64,000 nt of DNA, taken from positions 1,860,001-1,924,000 of the forward strand of contig NZ_BJOV01000005.1 in assembly GCF_009932475.1 (NCBI RefSeq), read 5' to 3'. Numbering within the stretch: position 1 is the stretch's first letter; each line of letters begins with the position of its first letter. The notes beneath the pieces were generated by a model that was not told where the DNA came from, ran no database searches, and saw nothing but the letters and a program-made list of their open reading frames with translations. Of the stretch, positions 1 to 9,363 are shown one piece after another. The DNA comes from Gordonia spumicola. Lineage in GTDB: Bacteria > Actinomycetota > Actinomycetes > Mycobacteriales > Mycobacteriaceae. The position numbers and the translations under genes were made by a program.

Positions 1-2
1 CG

Positions 3-128
3 CCGTACCGCACCTACGTCGGCACGGCCCGCGGCTACCGCACTCGCGCAGGCGCCGAACGCGCGGCACGCGGCCAGGCCGGATACGGTTCGCACGTCCG
101 CGGCTGGGCCTGCACCAGCGGCCGCTAG
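3..128 (+). CDS. C-terminal end of an unidentified protein (partial)
   Basis: The reading frame is open from the window edge to a TAG at 126-128. It encodes about 41 residues rich in Gly, Arg, Ala and Tyr, ending WACTSGR. The frame converges on cysA, and the long palindrome lies between the two stops, which fits a real gene end. I do not recognise the family and too little is visible to assign one. The other two forward frames are also open through this short GC-rich stretch, so this is only a likely gene tail. Confidence 0.3.
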   Translation, partial: PYRTYVGTARGYRTRAGAERAARGQAGYGSHVRGWACTSGR

Positions 129-131
129 GAA

Positions 132-206
132 CCCCGAATACGACACTGACCTGTCGTTCACTGTCACCTGGTGACAGTGAACGACAGGTCAGTGTCGTAT
201 TCGGGG
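132..206. repeat. 75-nt perfect palindrome, likely bidirectional terminator
   Basis: Positions 132-168 and 170-206 are exact reverse complements: 37 bp without a mismatch around a single T at 169. It fills the gap between the left-edge gene stop (126-128) and the cysA stop (211-213). A transcript from either side would form a very long hairpin, so a terminator role for convergent genes is natural. There is no U-tract and the length far exceeds a normal terminator, so a mobile or structural palindrome is also possible. Confidence 0.75.
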
Positions 207-210
207 ACGT

Positions 211-1206
211 TCAGTCGTTCGACAGCTGCGGGACCTTCGTGGCACGAGCGAAGATCGACTCCCCCGCCTGCAGGTGCAGGGCGTTCTGGTCGCCTCGCGT
301 GATCTGGGCGACGAACTCTTCGCCCGTCGTCGCGGCCTTGAGCTCCACCCTGGTCTCGAAACCGAGGTTGACCACACGCTCGACTGTCGCTTTCACGACG
401 CCGGTGTCGAGCGAGGTGTCGGGTCCGGGGAACACCATCTCGGCGGTGCGCCCCAGACGGATGTCGTGCGGGCGTACCAGTTCGCCGTTCAACCGCGACA
501 CCGAGCCGAGGAACGATGCGACGAACACGTTCTCCGGACGGTCGTACAGGTCGTCGGGGGCGCCGATCTGCTCGATGCGGCCCTTGTTGAGCACGGCGAT
601 CCGATCGGACACGTCGAGCGCCTCCTGCTGATCGTGCGTGACGAGCACCGTCGTCACGTTCACCTCGTCGTGCAGCTTGCGGAGCCACTTGCGCAGATCC
701 TCGCGGACCTTCGCGTCCAAGGCGCCGAACGGCTCGTCGAGCAGCAGCACCTGCGGGTCGACGGCGAGGGCCCGGGCCAGCGCCATGCGCTGACGCTGGC
801 CGCCCGACAGCTGGGCCGGGTACCGCTTCTGGAAGACGGTGAGGCCGACGATGTCGAGGAGCTCGTCCACCTTCTTCTTGATCTCGTCCTTCGGGCGCTT
901 GCGGATCTTGAGGCCGAACGCGATGTTCTCACGCACCGTGAGGTGCTTGAACGCGGCGTAGTGCTGGAAGACGAAGCCGATGTCGCGCTGCTGAGGCGAC
1001 GCCCCGGACACGTCGCGACCGTTGATCTTCACCGTGCCCGAATCGAGCTGGTCGAGGCCGGCTATCGCGCGCAGCAGCGTCGACTTGCCGGAGCCGGACG
1101 GGCCGAGCAGCGACGTCAGCGACCCTTCCGGGATGTCGATCGACACGTCGTCGAGGGCAGCGAACTCGCCGTAGCGCTTGTTCGCGCCGATCACCGAGAT
1201 GGACAT
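211..1206 (-). CDS. cysA: Sulfate/thiosulfate ABC transporter ATP-binding protein CysA
   Basis: This is the ATPase that powers sulfate import through the CysT/CysW channel on the cytoplasmic face. The 331-residue protein has Walker [10 protein letters not shown] at 35-43, Q-loop around residue 81, signature LSGGQ at 133-137, Walker B LLLDEP at 154-159 and switch His191. A C-terminal regulatory (TOBE-like) domain follows residue 240. The frame is open further upstream, but ATG at 1206 gives the canonical [13 protein letters not shown] start and lies 1 nt after the cysW stop, so it is preferred. It is the last gene of subI-cysT-cysW-cysA, and the palindrome at 132-206 follows it. Family and role are secure from motifs and operon; sulfate over other oxyanions rests on gene order. 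Confidence 0.95.
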   Translation of the reverse strand: MSISVIGANKRYGEFAALDDVSIDIPEGSLTSLLGPSGSGKSTLLRAIAGLDQLDSGTVKINGRDVSGASPQQRDIGFVFQHYAAFKHLTVRENIAFGLKIRKRPKDEIKKKVDELLDIVGLTVFQKRYPAQLSGGQRQRMALARALAVDPQVLLLDEPFGALDAKVREDLRKWLRKLHDEVNVTTVLVTHDQQEALDVSDRIAVLNKGRIEQIGAPDDLYDRPENVFVASFLGSVSRLNGELVRPHDIRLGRTAEMVFPGPDTSLDTGVVKATVERVVNLGFETRVELKAATTGEEFVAQITRGDQNALHLQAGESIFARATKVPQLSND

Positions 1207-1207
1207 G

Positions 1208-2077
1208 TCAGATCTTCTCCTGCGCTTGGTTGTTGGCATCGGAATCGACGACGGTCGCGCTCGCATCGGCCACACGGCCCTGGACGCGTCGTTCGACGAT
1301 GGTCATGACGACGAGGACGACGATGGCGACAAGCATCAGCAACGTCGCGGCCGCGTAGGCCCCGAACTCGTTGTAGTCGTCGGTGTAACGGGAGTGGACG
1401 AGCAGCGTGAGCGTCTGCGAGACACCCGGGAAGTTCGACGACACCATGGTGACGGCGCCGTACTCGCCGAGGGCTCGGGCGACCGTAAGCACCACACCGT
1501 AGGTGAGGCCCCAGCGTATCGCGGGGAGCGTGATCCGCCAGAAGGTCTGCCAGCCGGTCGCTCCGAGGGTGGACGCCGCCTCCTCCTGCTCGGTGCCGAT
1601 CTCGCGGAGCACCGGCTCCACCTCGCGGACGACGAACGGCAGCGTGACGAAGATCGTCGCCAACACCATGCCGGGCAGCCCGAAGATGATCCGGAACCCG
1701 AGCGATTCGATCCCGCCGAACCAGCCGTCGACGCCCCACAGGGCGATCAGCGCGACGCCGACGACCACCGGGGAGACCGCGAACGGGAGGTCGACGACGG
1801 CCTGCAGCACGCCCTTGCCGCGGAAGCGTCCACGGGCCAGGGCGAGCGCGGTGACCACGCCGAATATCACGTTGAGCGGGACGACTATCACCACGATGAG
1901 CAATGACAACTGCAGCGCGGAGATCGCGGCCGGCGTTGTGATCCAGTCCCAGAACTGGCCGAAGCCGTGCTCGAACGACCGCCAGAAGATGAGTCCGACG
2001 GGGACGAGCAGCAGTACGAACAGGTAGACGAGGGCGACACTGCGCAGGCCGAGCCGCGTCCATTTCGACACGATCAT
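1208..2077 (-). CDS. cysW: Sulfate ABC transporter permease CysW
   Basis: This is one of the two membrane channel subunits for sulfate uptake. The 289-residue protein has about six transmembrane segments, the first at about 12-32 ([19 protein letters not shown]). The EAA loop that contacts CysA is visible as [15 protein letters not shown] followed by a Gly/Leu-rich segment. ATG at 2077 overlaps the cysT stop by four bases (ATGA), indicating translational coupling, and the stop lies 1 nt before cysA. A much longer open frame extends upstream across cysT but is only its shadow. The C-terminal tail ([19 protein letters not shown]) is polar and probably cytoplasmic. Confidence 0.94.
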   Translation of the reverse strand: MIVSKWTRLGLRSVALVYLFVLLLVPVGLIFWRSFEHGFGQFWDWITTPAAISALQLSLLIVVIVVPLNVIFGVVTALALARGRFRGKGVLQAVVDLPFAVSPVVVGVALIALWGVDGWFGGIESLGFRIIFGLPGMVLATIFVTLPFVVREVEPVLREIGTEQEEAASTLGATGWQTFWRITLPAIRWGLTYGVVLTVARALGEYGAVTMVSSNFPGVSQTLTLLVHSRYTDDYNEFGAYAAATLLMLVAIVVLVVMTIVERRVQGRVADASATVVDSDANNQAQEKI

Positions 2078-2913
2078 TCTTCCGAGCCCTCTCGCGACGT
2101 CTGGATGCGCGAGACGACGCGCAGGATGAACAGCACCAAGAACGCGATGACGAGCAACGCCACCGACACGGCCGCGGCGTTGACCGGCTCGTCGACCTCG
2201 ATCTGCTGCTGGATGTACTGCGAGGCGACCTGCGTCTTGCCCGGGATGTTCCCGCCGATCAGGACCACCGAGCCGAACTCGCCGATGGCCCTGGTGAAGG
2301 CCAGACCCGCGCCGGTGAGAATGGACGGGAGCAGGGCGGGCAGGACGATCTTGACCCAGATGGTTCGGTTGTTGGCGCCGAGGACCGCCGCCGCCTCCTC
2401 CACGCTGGTGTCCAGTTCCATGAGGACCGGCTGCACCTGGCGGACGACGAACGGCAGCGTCACGAACGTGAGCGCGATGATCACCGCAGGCTGCGTCGCC
2501 GACAGGTGGATGCCGACCGGGCTGTTCGGTCCGTACAGCGACAGCAGGACGAGGCTGGCGACGATCGTCGGCAGAGCGAACGGCAGGTCGATGATCGCAT
2601 TGACGAAGCCCTTGCCGGGGAAGTCGTCGCGGACGAGGACCCACGCGATGATCGTGCCGAACACGACGTTGACGATCGACACCACCAGCGACACGAAGAT
2701 CGTGATGCCGAGGGTGTCGAGCGCCGCGGAGTCGGTGATCGCGTCCCAGAAGCCGCCGAACCCGTCGTCGAACGACTGCGCGGCGATGGCCGCCAACGGC
2801 AGCAGGACGATGATGCTCAGCCACAGGCCCGCGACGCCGACCGTGAGGCCGGTGCCCGCGCGCCGACCGCGTCCGAGCGCGGTCGTGGGCGAGGCGATGG
2901 TGTCGGTGCTCAA
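2074..2913 (-). CDS. cysT: Sulfate ABC transporter permease CysT
   Basis: This is the partner channel subunit of CysW. The 279-residue protein has a short charged N-terminus, a first transmembrane segment at about 24-46, and further segments typical of binding-protein-dependent permeases. The EAA motif EEAAAVLGANNRTIW is followed by KIVLPALLPSIL. The start (ATG, 2913) overlaps the subI stop by four bases, and its own stop overlaps the cysW start by four. This tight coupling means the whole transporter should be made from one mRNA starting upstream of subI. Length and topology match the family. Confidence 0.94.
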   Translation of the reverse strand: MSTDTIASPTTALGRGRRAGTGLTVGVAGLWLSIIVLLPLAAIAAQSFDDGFGGFWDAITDSAALDTLGITIFVSLVVSIVNVVFGTIIAWVLVRDDFPGKGFVNAIIDLPFALPTIVASLVLLSLYGPNSPVGIHLSATQPAVIIALTFVTLPFVVRQVQPVLMELDTSVEEAAAVLGANNRTIWVKIVLPALLPSILTGAGLAFTRAIGEFGSVVLIGGNIPGKTQVASQYIQQQIEVDEPVNAAAVSVALLVIAFLVLFILRVVSRIQTSREGSEE

Positions 2914-4001
2914 CTGCCCGCCTCCTTCTTGTAGATCGCGGTGATCTCACCTTCGGATCCGAACAGTTGCTTGTCGACGGCCTTCCAGCCGCCCAAGTCC
3001 TTGATGGTCCACAGTTTGCTGATGTCGCCGGGGAACAACGACGCGGTCTCCGCCTTGACGCCGTCGTCGACGGGCCGGAAGCCCGCCTGCGCCCACAGCC
3101 GCTGGGCGTCCGGCGTGAACAGGAACTTCACGAACGCGCGCGCCGCGTCGATGTCGTCGCTGGTGTTGACGACGGCGACCGGATTGTCGATGCGGAACGT
3201 CTCCGACGGCACGATGTAATCGACGCGCTCGTTCGGTTCGGCTTCGCCGTTCTTCCGCTTGAGCATGATCGCTTCGTTCTCGTAGCTGATCAGGACGTCG
3301 CCCTGGCCCTTCTCGAACGCGGTGGTCGCCTCGCGGCCCGACTTCGGCAGCACCTTGACGTGATCGCGCACGAGATCGGTGACGTACGCCAGGCCGGCCT
3401 CCGGGTTCTTCCCGCCGTCGCTCTTCGCGGCGTACGGCGCCAGGAGGTTCCACTTGGCCGACCCCGAGCTGCCCGGGTTCGGGGTGACGACCTCGATGCC
3501 GGGCTTGAGCAGGTCGTCCCACGAGTGGACGTTCTTCGGGTTGCCCTGTCGGACGACGAGCGCGACCACCGAGCCGAACGGCACCGACTTGTTCGGCTCC
3601 TGCGACTCCCAGTCCTCGTCGACGAGTCCGGCCTTGACCAGACGCGTCACGTCCGGAGCGACCGAGAAGTTGACGACGTCGGTCGGCAGGCCGCGCGCCA
3701 CCTTGCGCGACTGGTCGCCGGACGCGCCGTACGACTGCGAGAAGCCGATGTCGCTGCCGACCTCGGTCTTTCGGAACGCCGGGATCAGCTTGTCGAAGCC
3801 GGTCTTCGGAGTCGCGTACGCGACGAGGTTGAGGTGCCGCGAGCCCGACGAGATGTCGACGCCCCCGGGCTTGTCGGTGGACCCGCCGCCGCACGCGGCC
3901 ACCGATCCGACGAGTGCTGCGGCCATAGCCAGGCAGCCGATGATCCGGCGCGGACGCCGCACGCGCCGATAGGTCTTCTCCGTTTTCACGAGGTGAAACA
4001 T
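2910..4001 (-). CDS. subI: Sulfate-binding lipoprotein SubI
   Basis: This is the extracytoplasmic receptor that delivers sulfate to CysT/CysW. The 363-residue protein begins with a basic stretch (RRVRRPRR), a hydrophobic core and a lipobox ending VAAC with Cys37 as the lipidated residue. The mature part carries the sulfate-binding protein signature around SQSYGASGDQSRKVA and continues through VTPNPGSSGSAKWN, typical of the Sbp/CysP family. It is the first gene of the operon. No good Shine-Dalgarno sequence precedes ATG 4001, and an in-frame GTG lies four codons later, so the exact start is uncertain. Function follows from family and gene order. Confidence 0.93.
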   Translation of the reverse strand: MFHLVKTEKTYRRVRRPRRIIGCLAMAAALVGSVAACGGGSTDKPGGVDISSGSRHLNLVAYATPKTGFDKLIPAFRKTEVGSDIGFSQSYGASGDQSRKVARGLPTDVVNFSVAPDVTRLVKAGLVDEDWESQEPNKSVPFGSVVALVVRQGNPKNVHSWDDLLKPGIEVVTPNPGSSGSAKWNLLAPYAAKSDGGKNPEAGLAYVTDLVRDHVKVLPKSGREATTAFEKGQGDVLISYENEAIMLKRKNGEAEPNERVDYIVPSETFRIDNPVAVVNTSDDIDAARAFVKFLFTPDAQRLWAQAGFRPVDDGVKAETASLFPGDISKLWTIKDLGGWKAVDKQLFGSEGEITAIYKKEAGS

Positions 4002-4168
4002 AGCCGCGTTCGGACGGTCAGCTCAACGTCTGGATTCGCCGTGCGCCGAACATCGTGACCAGCACCGATGGGTGTGCTTGGCGACGCGGTTCCGCGTGAA
4101 CTGCGGTTATCCGGCCGATCGGGGCCGACGACGCCCGTTCACGGTTTTTCGTTCACACTGATTGAAAG

Positions 4169-4246
4169 TCAGCGCATGAGGAACCAGGCGAGGATCACCA
4201 GGATCAGGAGGGCGACGAGCGCGAGCGTCACTTTGGAACGAAACAT
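4169..4246 (-). CDS. 25-residue single-pass membrane microprotein
   Basis: The peptide starts MFRSKVTLALV and ends LAWFLMR: a basic N-terminus, one hydrophobic helix at about residues 6-24 and a terminal Arg. It starts 4 nt after the stop of the 66-residue membrane protein (TGA-ACTC-ATG), so it would be translated by re-initiation. There is no separate Shine-Dalgarno sequence. Its function is unknown. A run of Leu, Val and Ile codons this ordered is unlikely to be a shadow of another gene because no other gene covers this position. It could be chance, but coupling and composition argue for expression. Confidence 0.45.
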   Translation of the reverse strand: MFRSKVTLALVALLILVILAWFLMR

Positions 4247-4250
4247 GAGT

Positions 4251-4451
4251 TCAGATACCCAATCCGTGATCGTCGCCCACGTCCCGACGGGCCAGGAGCG
4301 CGACGAGCTTTCGGACGAGGAAGTTGACGGCGACCGCGATGAGCGTGGCGAGCGGAATGACCACCAGCAGCGTCACGATGAGCTGCGGAACGAACGGAAG
4401 GCCCGTGAGCCACTCCTCCACCGAGTCCCACCATGACAGCAGACCGTCCAC
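4251..4451 (-). CDS. Small membrane protein, Rv2401A-like
   Basis: The 66-residue protein has an amphipathic N-terminus (GLLSWWDSVEEWL), one strong transmembrane helix at about 22-45, and a basic cytoplasmic-type tail (VRKLVALLARRDVGDD). It starts with GTG at 4451, preceded by GAGGTGA about nine bases upstream. M. tuberculosis has a small membrane protein (Rv2401A) next to subI, and the position here matches; sequence homology could not be tested. It lies between the M3 peptidase stop (4508) and subI on the same strand. The molecular role is unknown. A membrane regulator of the neighbouring transporter is one possibility but purely speculative. Confidence 0.7.
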   Translation of the reverse strand: MDGLLSWWDSVEEWLTGLPFVPQLIVTLLVVIPLATLIAVAVNFLVRKLVALLARRDVGDDHGLGI

Positions 4452-4507
4452 GCGCGCAGGTCACCTCGTCTCGTCGCCTGAGGACCCGGCCGGGCCCCTC
4501 GTGAACT

Positions 4508-6547
4508 CTACTCGCCCGCGCTGACCAGCCCTCGACGCGTGAGGAGTGGTGTGATCTGGGCTGCACGTCCGAGCATCGCGGCGTGCGCCCGCACCGGGTC
4601 GACGCTGTCGCCCTTCGACAGGACCGCGTCGGCGAACGCGCGCCCCAGCTCGCGGTCGAGGCCGCCGCCTGCCAGGAACCACTGCTGCGTCTCGGCGTCG
4701 AGCACCTCGGACCAGATGTACGAGTAGTACGCCGACGAGTAGCCGCCGCCGAACACGTGATTGAAGTAGGTGCTGCGGTAGCGCGGCGGGATCTGCGCTG
4801 ACGCCAGCCCGGCGTCGGCCAGCGCCCGCGCCTCGAATGCCAGGATGTCGGTCGGGATCTCGTCGGGACCGAGGCGATGCCACGCGAGGTCGAGGGCCGC
4901 GGCGGCGAGGTATTCGATCGTCGAATGCGCAGTCTCGGTCGCCGTCGCCGCGAGCACGGCGTCGACGAGGCCCGCGGGTGCGGGTTCGCCGGTCCGATGG
5001 TGTCGCGCGTACCGCGAGACGACGTCCGGGTGCAGCGCCCACATCTCGTTGACCTGAGAGGGGAACTCGACGAAGTCGCGCGGCACCGACGTCCCCGACT
5101 GCGACACGTAGTCGACGTCGGACAGCAGCCCGTGGATCGCGTGGCCGAACTCGTGGAACACGGTGATCAACTGGTCGAGCGTGAGCAGGCACTTCTCGCC
5201 GGGCTCGGGTTTGGTCAGGTTCGACACGTTGACGATGATCGGCGACGTCCCCAACGTGCGGGACTGGTCGACGATGTTGTTCATCCAGGCTCCGCCCCGC
5301 TTGGACGGGCGTGCGTAGAAGTCGCCGAGGAACAGTCCGACGCCCTCCCCGTCCCTGGCGACCTCCCACACCCGCACGTCGGGGTGATAGCCGCGCAGAT
5401 CCGGCCGCGGTGTCATGGTCAGGCCGTACAGCGCCTCGGCTGCCGCGAAGACACCGTCCTCCAGGACCGCCTCCAGTTCGCAGTACTGCTCGAAGTCATC
5501 GATGTCCACCTCACCGCCGGACGCCCGCTGGTCGGCGGCGAGCGCGTAGGTGACGTCCCACGGGTCGAGGCGGCGGCCGCCTGCGATCCGGTCGAGCTCC
5601 GCGGCACCCGCCGTCATGGCCGCCGTCCCGAGGTCCCGAAGCAGCTCGGCGACGGTCTGCGCGTCTGGTGCGGTCTCCTCGGCGATCGTGTAGTCCGCAT
5701 GAGTGTCGTACCCGAGCAGTCGTGCGCGACGGGCGCGCAGTTCGACGATCTCGCGGATCATGTCCCGGGTGTCGTGCTCGCCTCCGCGTGCACAGCGGTT
5801 CACCGACGCGTCGAACACCCGGCGCCGGGTGGTCGGCGACGTCAGCTTCGCGACGCTCCCCTGGCTCGTCGGGAGTTCCAGCGCGATCAGCCAGCCCGCC
5901 TCGTGCCCGGCCGCCGCCGCGGCGCGTCGGGCCGCGGCGATCTCCCCGTCCGACAGTCCGGCGAGCTCGGCGACGTCGTCGAACAGCACCGCCGAGGCGT
6001 TCGTGTCGTCGAGCAGACGCTGCCCGAAATCGGTGGTGAGCGTCGCCAGGCGTGACGACCACTCGCGCATCCGAGCCTGCCCGTCTCCGTCGAGTGCGGC
6101 ACCGGCCCGCACCGCGTCACGGTGGCGCTGTTCGACGAGCCTGCGCTGCGGCCCGGTGAGTCCGGACGTCTCCCGGGCCGCATGCACCGTCTCGATCCGG
6201 GCGAACAGTTCGGGATTCATCGCGATGGCGTTGCCGTGCTCGGTGAGGCGAACAGCCAGCGTCTGCGCGATCTGTGCTCGCTGCGGATTGCTGTCCGGTC
6301 CCTCGAGGTTGAAGAAGATCCCGTTCGCTCGCGCCAACGCGCGCCCCGAGTCCTCCAGGGCCTCGATCGTGTTCGCGAACGTCGCAGCCTCCGCGTTCGA
6401 CGCGATCGCCTCGACCTCCGCGAGATGTGCGGCGAGCGCGACGTCGTACGCCGGCAGGAAGTCGTCGTCGGAGATCGCCGCGAAATCCGGCAACCCGTAC
6501 GGGAGGTCCGAGTCGGCCAGGACCGGGTTCATCGAAGCGTTGGACAT
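4508..6547 (-). CDS. M3 family zinc metallopeptidase (Dcp/oligopeptidase A type)
   Basis: This is a cytoplasmic oligopeptidase, expected to trim short peptides. The 679-residue length is normal for M3A enzymes. The zinc motif is HEFGH at 465-469 (ligands His465 and His469, catalytic Glu466). The third ligand is probably Glu494 in DFVEFPSQVNE. An all-helical N-terminal half is followed by the catalytic domain with conserved GLFLGDFYARPSKRGGAW. ATG 6547 gives the usual N-terminus starting near NPVLADSDLPYGLPDF. It stands between lepA and the small membrane genes. Whether it is a dipeptidyl carboxypeptidase or an oligopeptidase A cannot be decided by reading. Confidence 0.9.
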   Translation of the reverse strand: MSNASMNPVLADSDLPYGLPDFAAISDDDFLPAYDVALAAHLAEVEAIASNAEAATFANTIEALEDSGRALARANGIFFNLEGPDSNPQRAQIAQTLAVRLTEHGNAIAMNPELFARIETVHAARETSGLTGPQRRLVEQRHRDAVRAGAALDGDGQARMREWSSRLATLTTDFGQRLLDDTNASAVLFDDVAELAGLSDGEIAAARRAAAAAGHEAGWLIALELPTSQGSVAKLTSPTTRRRVFDASVNRCARGGEHDTRDMIREIVELRARRARLLGYDTHADYTIAEETAPDAQTVAELLRDLGTAAMTAGAAELDRIAGGRRLDPWDVTYALAADQRASGGEVDIDDFEQYCELEAVLEDGVFAAAEALYGLTMTPRPDLRGYHPDVRVWEVARDGEGVGLFLGDFYARPSKRGGAWMNNIVDQSRTLGTSPIIVNVSNLTKPEPGEKCLLTLDQLITVFHEFGHAIHGLLSDVDYVSQSGTSVPRDFVEFPSQVNEMWALHPDVVSRYARHHRTGEPAPAGLVDAVLAATATETAHSTIEYLAAAALDLAWHRLGPDEIPTDILAFEARALADAGLASAQIPPRYRSTYFNHVFGGGYSSAYYSYIWSEVLDAETQQWFLAGGGLDRELGRAFADAVLSKGDSVDPVRAHAAMLGRAAQITPLLTRRGLVSAGE

Positions 6548-6596
6548 GCCGACCAGCGTGCCACAGCGCCGCAGAGGACGAATGAGGGCCGCGGCT

Positions 6597-8441
6597 CTAC
6601 TTGCCCTTCGGCTTGTCGCCCGCCTCGTCGGTCGAGAGCGCGGCGACGAACGCCTCCTGGGGGACCTCGACGCGACCGATGGTCTTCATGCGCTTCTTGC
6701 CCTCCTTCTGCTTCTCGAGGAGCTTGCGCTTACGGCTGATGTCGCCGCCGTAGCACTTGGCGAGGACGTCCTTGCGGATGGCGCGGATGTTCTCGCGGGC
6801 GATGACCTTGGAACCGATCGCGGCCTGGATCGGCACCTCGAACTGCTGACGCGGAATCAGCTCCTTGAGCTTGTTCGTCATCTTGTTGCCGTAGCCGTAC
6901 GCCGAATCCTTGTGGACGATCGCACTGAACGCGTCGACGGCCTCGCCCTGCAGCAGGATGTCGACCTTCACGAGGTCGGCCTCCTGCTCGCCCGCCTCCT
7001 CGTAGTCGAGGCTGGCGTAGCCGCGCGTGCGCGACTTGAGGGCGTCGAAGAAGTCGAAGATGATCTCCGCCATCGGCAACGTGTAGCGCATCTCGACGCG
7101 CGTCTCCGACAGGTAGTCCATCCCGCCGAGCTCACCGCGCCGCGACTGGCACAGCTCCATGATCGAACCGATGAACTCGCTCGGCGCGATGACCGTCGTC
7201 TTCACGATCGGCTCGTAGATGTTGCGGGTCTTGCCCTGCGGCCAGTCGGACGGGTTGGTGACGACCTGCTCGCTTCCGTCGTCCATCACCACCCGGTAGA
7301 CCACGTTGGGCGCCGTCGAGATGAGATTCAGATCGAACTCGCGCTCGAGGCGCTCACGGGTGATCTCCATGTGCAGCAGACCGAGGAAGCCGCAGCGGAA
7401 GCCGAACCCGAGGGCCACCGAGGTCTCCGGTTCGAACGTGAGAGCGGCGTCGTTGAGCTGCAGTTTCTCGAGCGCCTCGCGCAGCACCGGGTAGTCCGAG
7501 CCGTCCACCGGGTACAGGCCCGAGTACACCATCGGCCGCGGTTCACGGTAGCCGGTGAGAGCCTCCGTCGCGCCCTTGCGCGCACTGGTGACGGTGTCGC
7601 CGACCTTCGATTGGCGCACGTCCTTCACACCGGTGATCAGATAGCCCACCTCGCCGACGCCGAGCCCCTTGCTGGCCTTCGGCTCCGGCGAGACGATACC
7701 GACCTCGAGCAGTTCGTGCTGGGCTCCGGTCGACATCATCGCGATCTTCTCGCGCGGGACGATCTTGCCGTCCACCACGCGGACGTAGGTGACGACACCG
7801 CGGTACGTGTCGTACACGGAGTCGAAGATCATGGCCCGAGCCGGGGCGTCCGGGTCGCCGACCGGGGCGGGCACCTGACGGATGACCTCGTCGATCAACG
7901 CGCCGACACCCTCGCCAGTCTTGCCCGAGACCCGCAGCACGTCGTCGGGTTCGCAGCCGATGATGTGCGCGATCTCCGCCGCGTAGCGGTCCGGATCGGC
8001 CGCGGGCAGATCGATCTTGTTGAGGACCGGGATGATCGTCAGATCGTTGTCCATCGCGAGATACAGGTTCGCGAGCGTCTGCGCCTCGATGCCCTGTGCC
8101 GCGTCGACCAGCAGGACCGCGCCCTCACACGCTTCGAGCGCACGCGACACCTCGTACGTGAAGTCGACGTGCCCGGGCGTGTCGATCAGGTGCAGGACGT
8201 AGTCCTCGCCGTCCTTGTTCCACGGGAGACGGACGTTCTGCGCCTTGATCGTGATGCCGCGTTCGCGCTCGATGTCCATGCGGTCGAGGTACTGGGCGCG
8301 CATCGCGCGCTCCTCGACCACGCCCGTGAGCTGCAGCATCCGGTCGGCGAGCGTCGACTTGCCGTGGTCGATGTGCGCGATGATGCAGAAGTTGCGGATC
8401 TTCGCGGGATCGGTGAACGTCGTATCAGCGAACGTGGAAAT
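6597..8441 (-). CDS. lepA: Elongation factor 4 (LepA) with an apparent ATT start
   Basis: LepA is a ribosome-binding GTPase related to EF-G that acts on stalled or initiating ribosomes. The G1 motif AHIDHGKST is at residues 22-30, DTPGH (G3) and NKID (G4) follow, and the C-terminal domain ends with KGKKRMK and a short tail. The first ATG in frame (8339) lies after the P-loop and would delete it. Between an in-frame TGA (8485-8487) and the P-loop there is no ATG, GTG, TTG or CTG. ATT at 8439-8441 sits eight bases after AAGGAG and gives [12 protein letters not shown], matching the usual LepA N-terminus. That start yields 614 residues, a normal length. Confidence 0.93.
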   Translation of the reverse strand: MSTFADTTFTDPAKIRNFCIIAHIDHGKSTLADRMLQLTGVVEERAMRAQYLDRMDIERERGITIKAQNVRLPWNKDGEDYVLHLIDTPGHVDFTYEVSRALEACEGAVLLVDAAQGIEAQTLANLYLAMDNDLTIIPVLNKIDLPAADPDRYAAEIAHIIGCEPDDVLRVSGKTGEGVGALIDEVIRQVPAPVGDPDAPARAMIFDSVYDTYRGVVTYVRVVDGKIVPREKIAMMSTGAQHELLEVGIVSPEPKASKGLGVGEVGYLITGVKDVRQSKVGDTVTSARKGATEALTGYREPRPMVYSGLYPVDGSDYPVLREALEKLQLNDAALTFEPETSVALGFGFRCGFLGLLHMEITRERLEREFDLNLISTAPNVVYRVVMDDGSEQVVTNPSDWPQGKTRNIYEPIVKTTVIAPSEFIGSIMELCQSRRGELGGMDYLSETRVEMRYTLPMAEIIFDFFDALKSRTRGYASLDYEEAGEQEADLVKVDILLQGEAVDAFSAIVHKDSAYGYGNKMTNKLKELIPRQQFEVPIQAAIGSKVIARENIRAIRKDVLAKCYGGDISRKRKLLEKQKEGKKRMKTIGRVEVPQEAFVAALSTDEAGDKPKGK

Positions 8442-8557
8442 CTCTACTGCTCCTTGGCATGATCGTCGGCCCGGGTTCGGTCACTGCGTGAGCAGCCGAC
8501 GACAGGGTTCACACCAGTCTCCCACGACTGCGCCCCGTGCTGCGATTCGCCGTGCGA

Positions 8558-9328
8558 TCACGGAACCGCGACGACGTACTTCTCGCGGTCGGCGGGATCG
8601 ACGAACACCACGATCCGATCGCCTTCCGGAGGAGTCACCGACGGCACTCCGCTGTACGCGTGCGTGAAGCGGTGGACCCGACCCGTCATCGGATCGTCGT
8701 ACCGCGCGACGAGCGTCCACACCGTCCGCACCGATCCCTCGGAGTCGGTGCTCACCGACGACCGCACGGCCTCGACGACCGCGGTCAACCGGTCGCCCGT
8801 CTCGATGACGGCGATGTCGCGGCGCCGCGTGCGGACCCGCCAGATCCAGAAGCCGACGCCGAGCGCACCGAACACGACGCCGAGCAACGTCAACACGCCC
8901 GGCCCCACCCATTCGACGATGCCCGCCGTCCCGCCGAGGATCGCGTCCGACGGGTCGTCCGCTCGATAGTGGACGGTCACCGTGTCGCCGACGGACGGCG
9001 CCGGACTCTGCCCGCCCGACGGCGTGTACTCGTAGTCGTGCCCGTCGACGGTGTACCTCACCGTGATCACATAGGTGCGGTTGCTCGACTCACCGATGCT
9101 CTGGTCGGAACCGTGCGCGATCCGCCCGATCACCGTGCCCTGCGTCGTCTCCGACCCGACGAGCGACGACATCACGAACCCGCCCCACACCAGCCCCGCG
9201 ATCAGCATCGGGAGCCCGACCGCGGTGAACACGATTCCGACGATCCCGTGCGCGCCCAGCTTGCGCGCCTGAACGAGCGCGGCCTGTTTGTCGTGATCGA
9301 CCATCGGGTCGGCGGGAGAGTAGTCCAC
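8558..9328 (-). CDS. DUF3592-type membrane protein
   Basis: The 256-residue protein has two transmembrane segments (about 29-54 and 137-162). The loop between them carries YVITVRYTVDGHDYEY and GDTVTVHYRADDPSDA, a pattern typical of DUF3592 proteins. A second similar beta-rich unit follows, ending VFVDPADREKYVVAVP, so the soluble domain appears twice. GTG 9328 is preceded by GAGGAAG at good spacing. The function of the family is unknown; neighbours give no clear hint. It runs opposite to the hydrolase gene that begins at 9364. Confidence 0.75.
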   Translation of the reverse strand: MDYSPADPMVDHDKQAALVQARKLGAHGIVGIVFTAVGLPMLIAGLVWGGFVMSSLVGSETTQGTVIGRIAHGSDQSIGESSNRTYVITVRYTVDGHDYEYTPSGGQSPAPSVGDTVTVHYRADDPSDAILGGTAGIVEWVGPGVLTLLGVVFGALGVGFWIWRVRTRRRDIAVIETGDRLTAVVEAVRSSVSTDSEGSVRTVWTLVARYDDPMTGRVHRFTHAYSGVPSVTPPEGDRIVVFVDPADREKYVVAVP

Positions 9329-9363
9329 GGCGCTTCCTCTCGGTCGGCGATAGGCTCGGGCGC

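Noticed and set aside
4081..4100. ACGCGGTTCCGCGT palindrome as a sulfur-regulator site upstream of subI
   Set aside because: Short GC palindromes are common at this base composition and no regulator motif could be matched.
8281..8339. ATG at 8339 as lepA start
   Set aside because: It would remove the GTP-binding loop that is present and in frame upstream.
8442..8557. T-loop-like text GGTTCACACC suggesting a tRNA near 8500
   Set aside because: No acceptor or anticodon stems can be formed.
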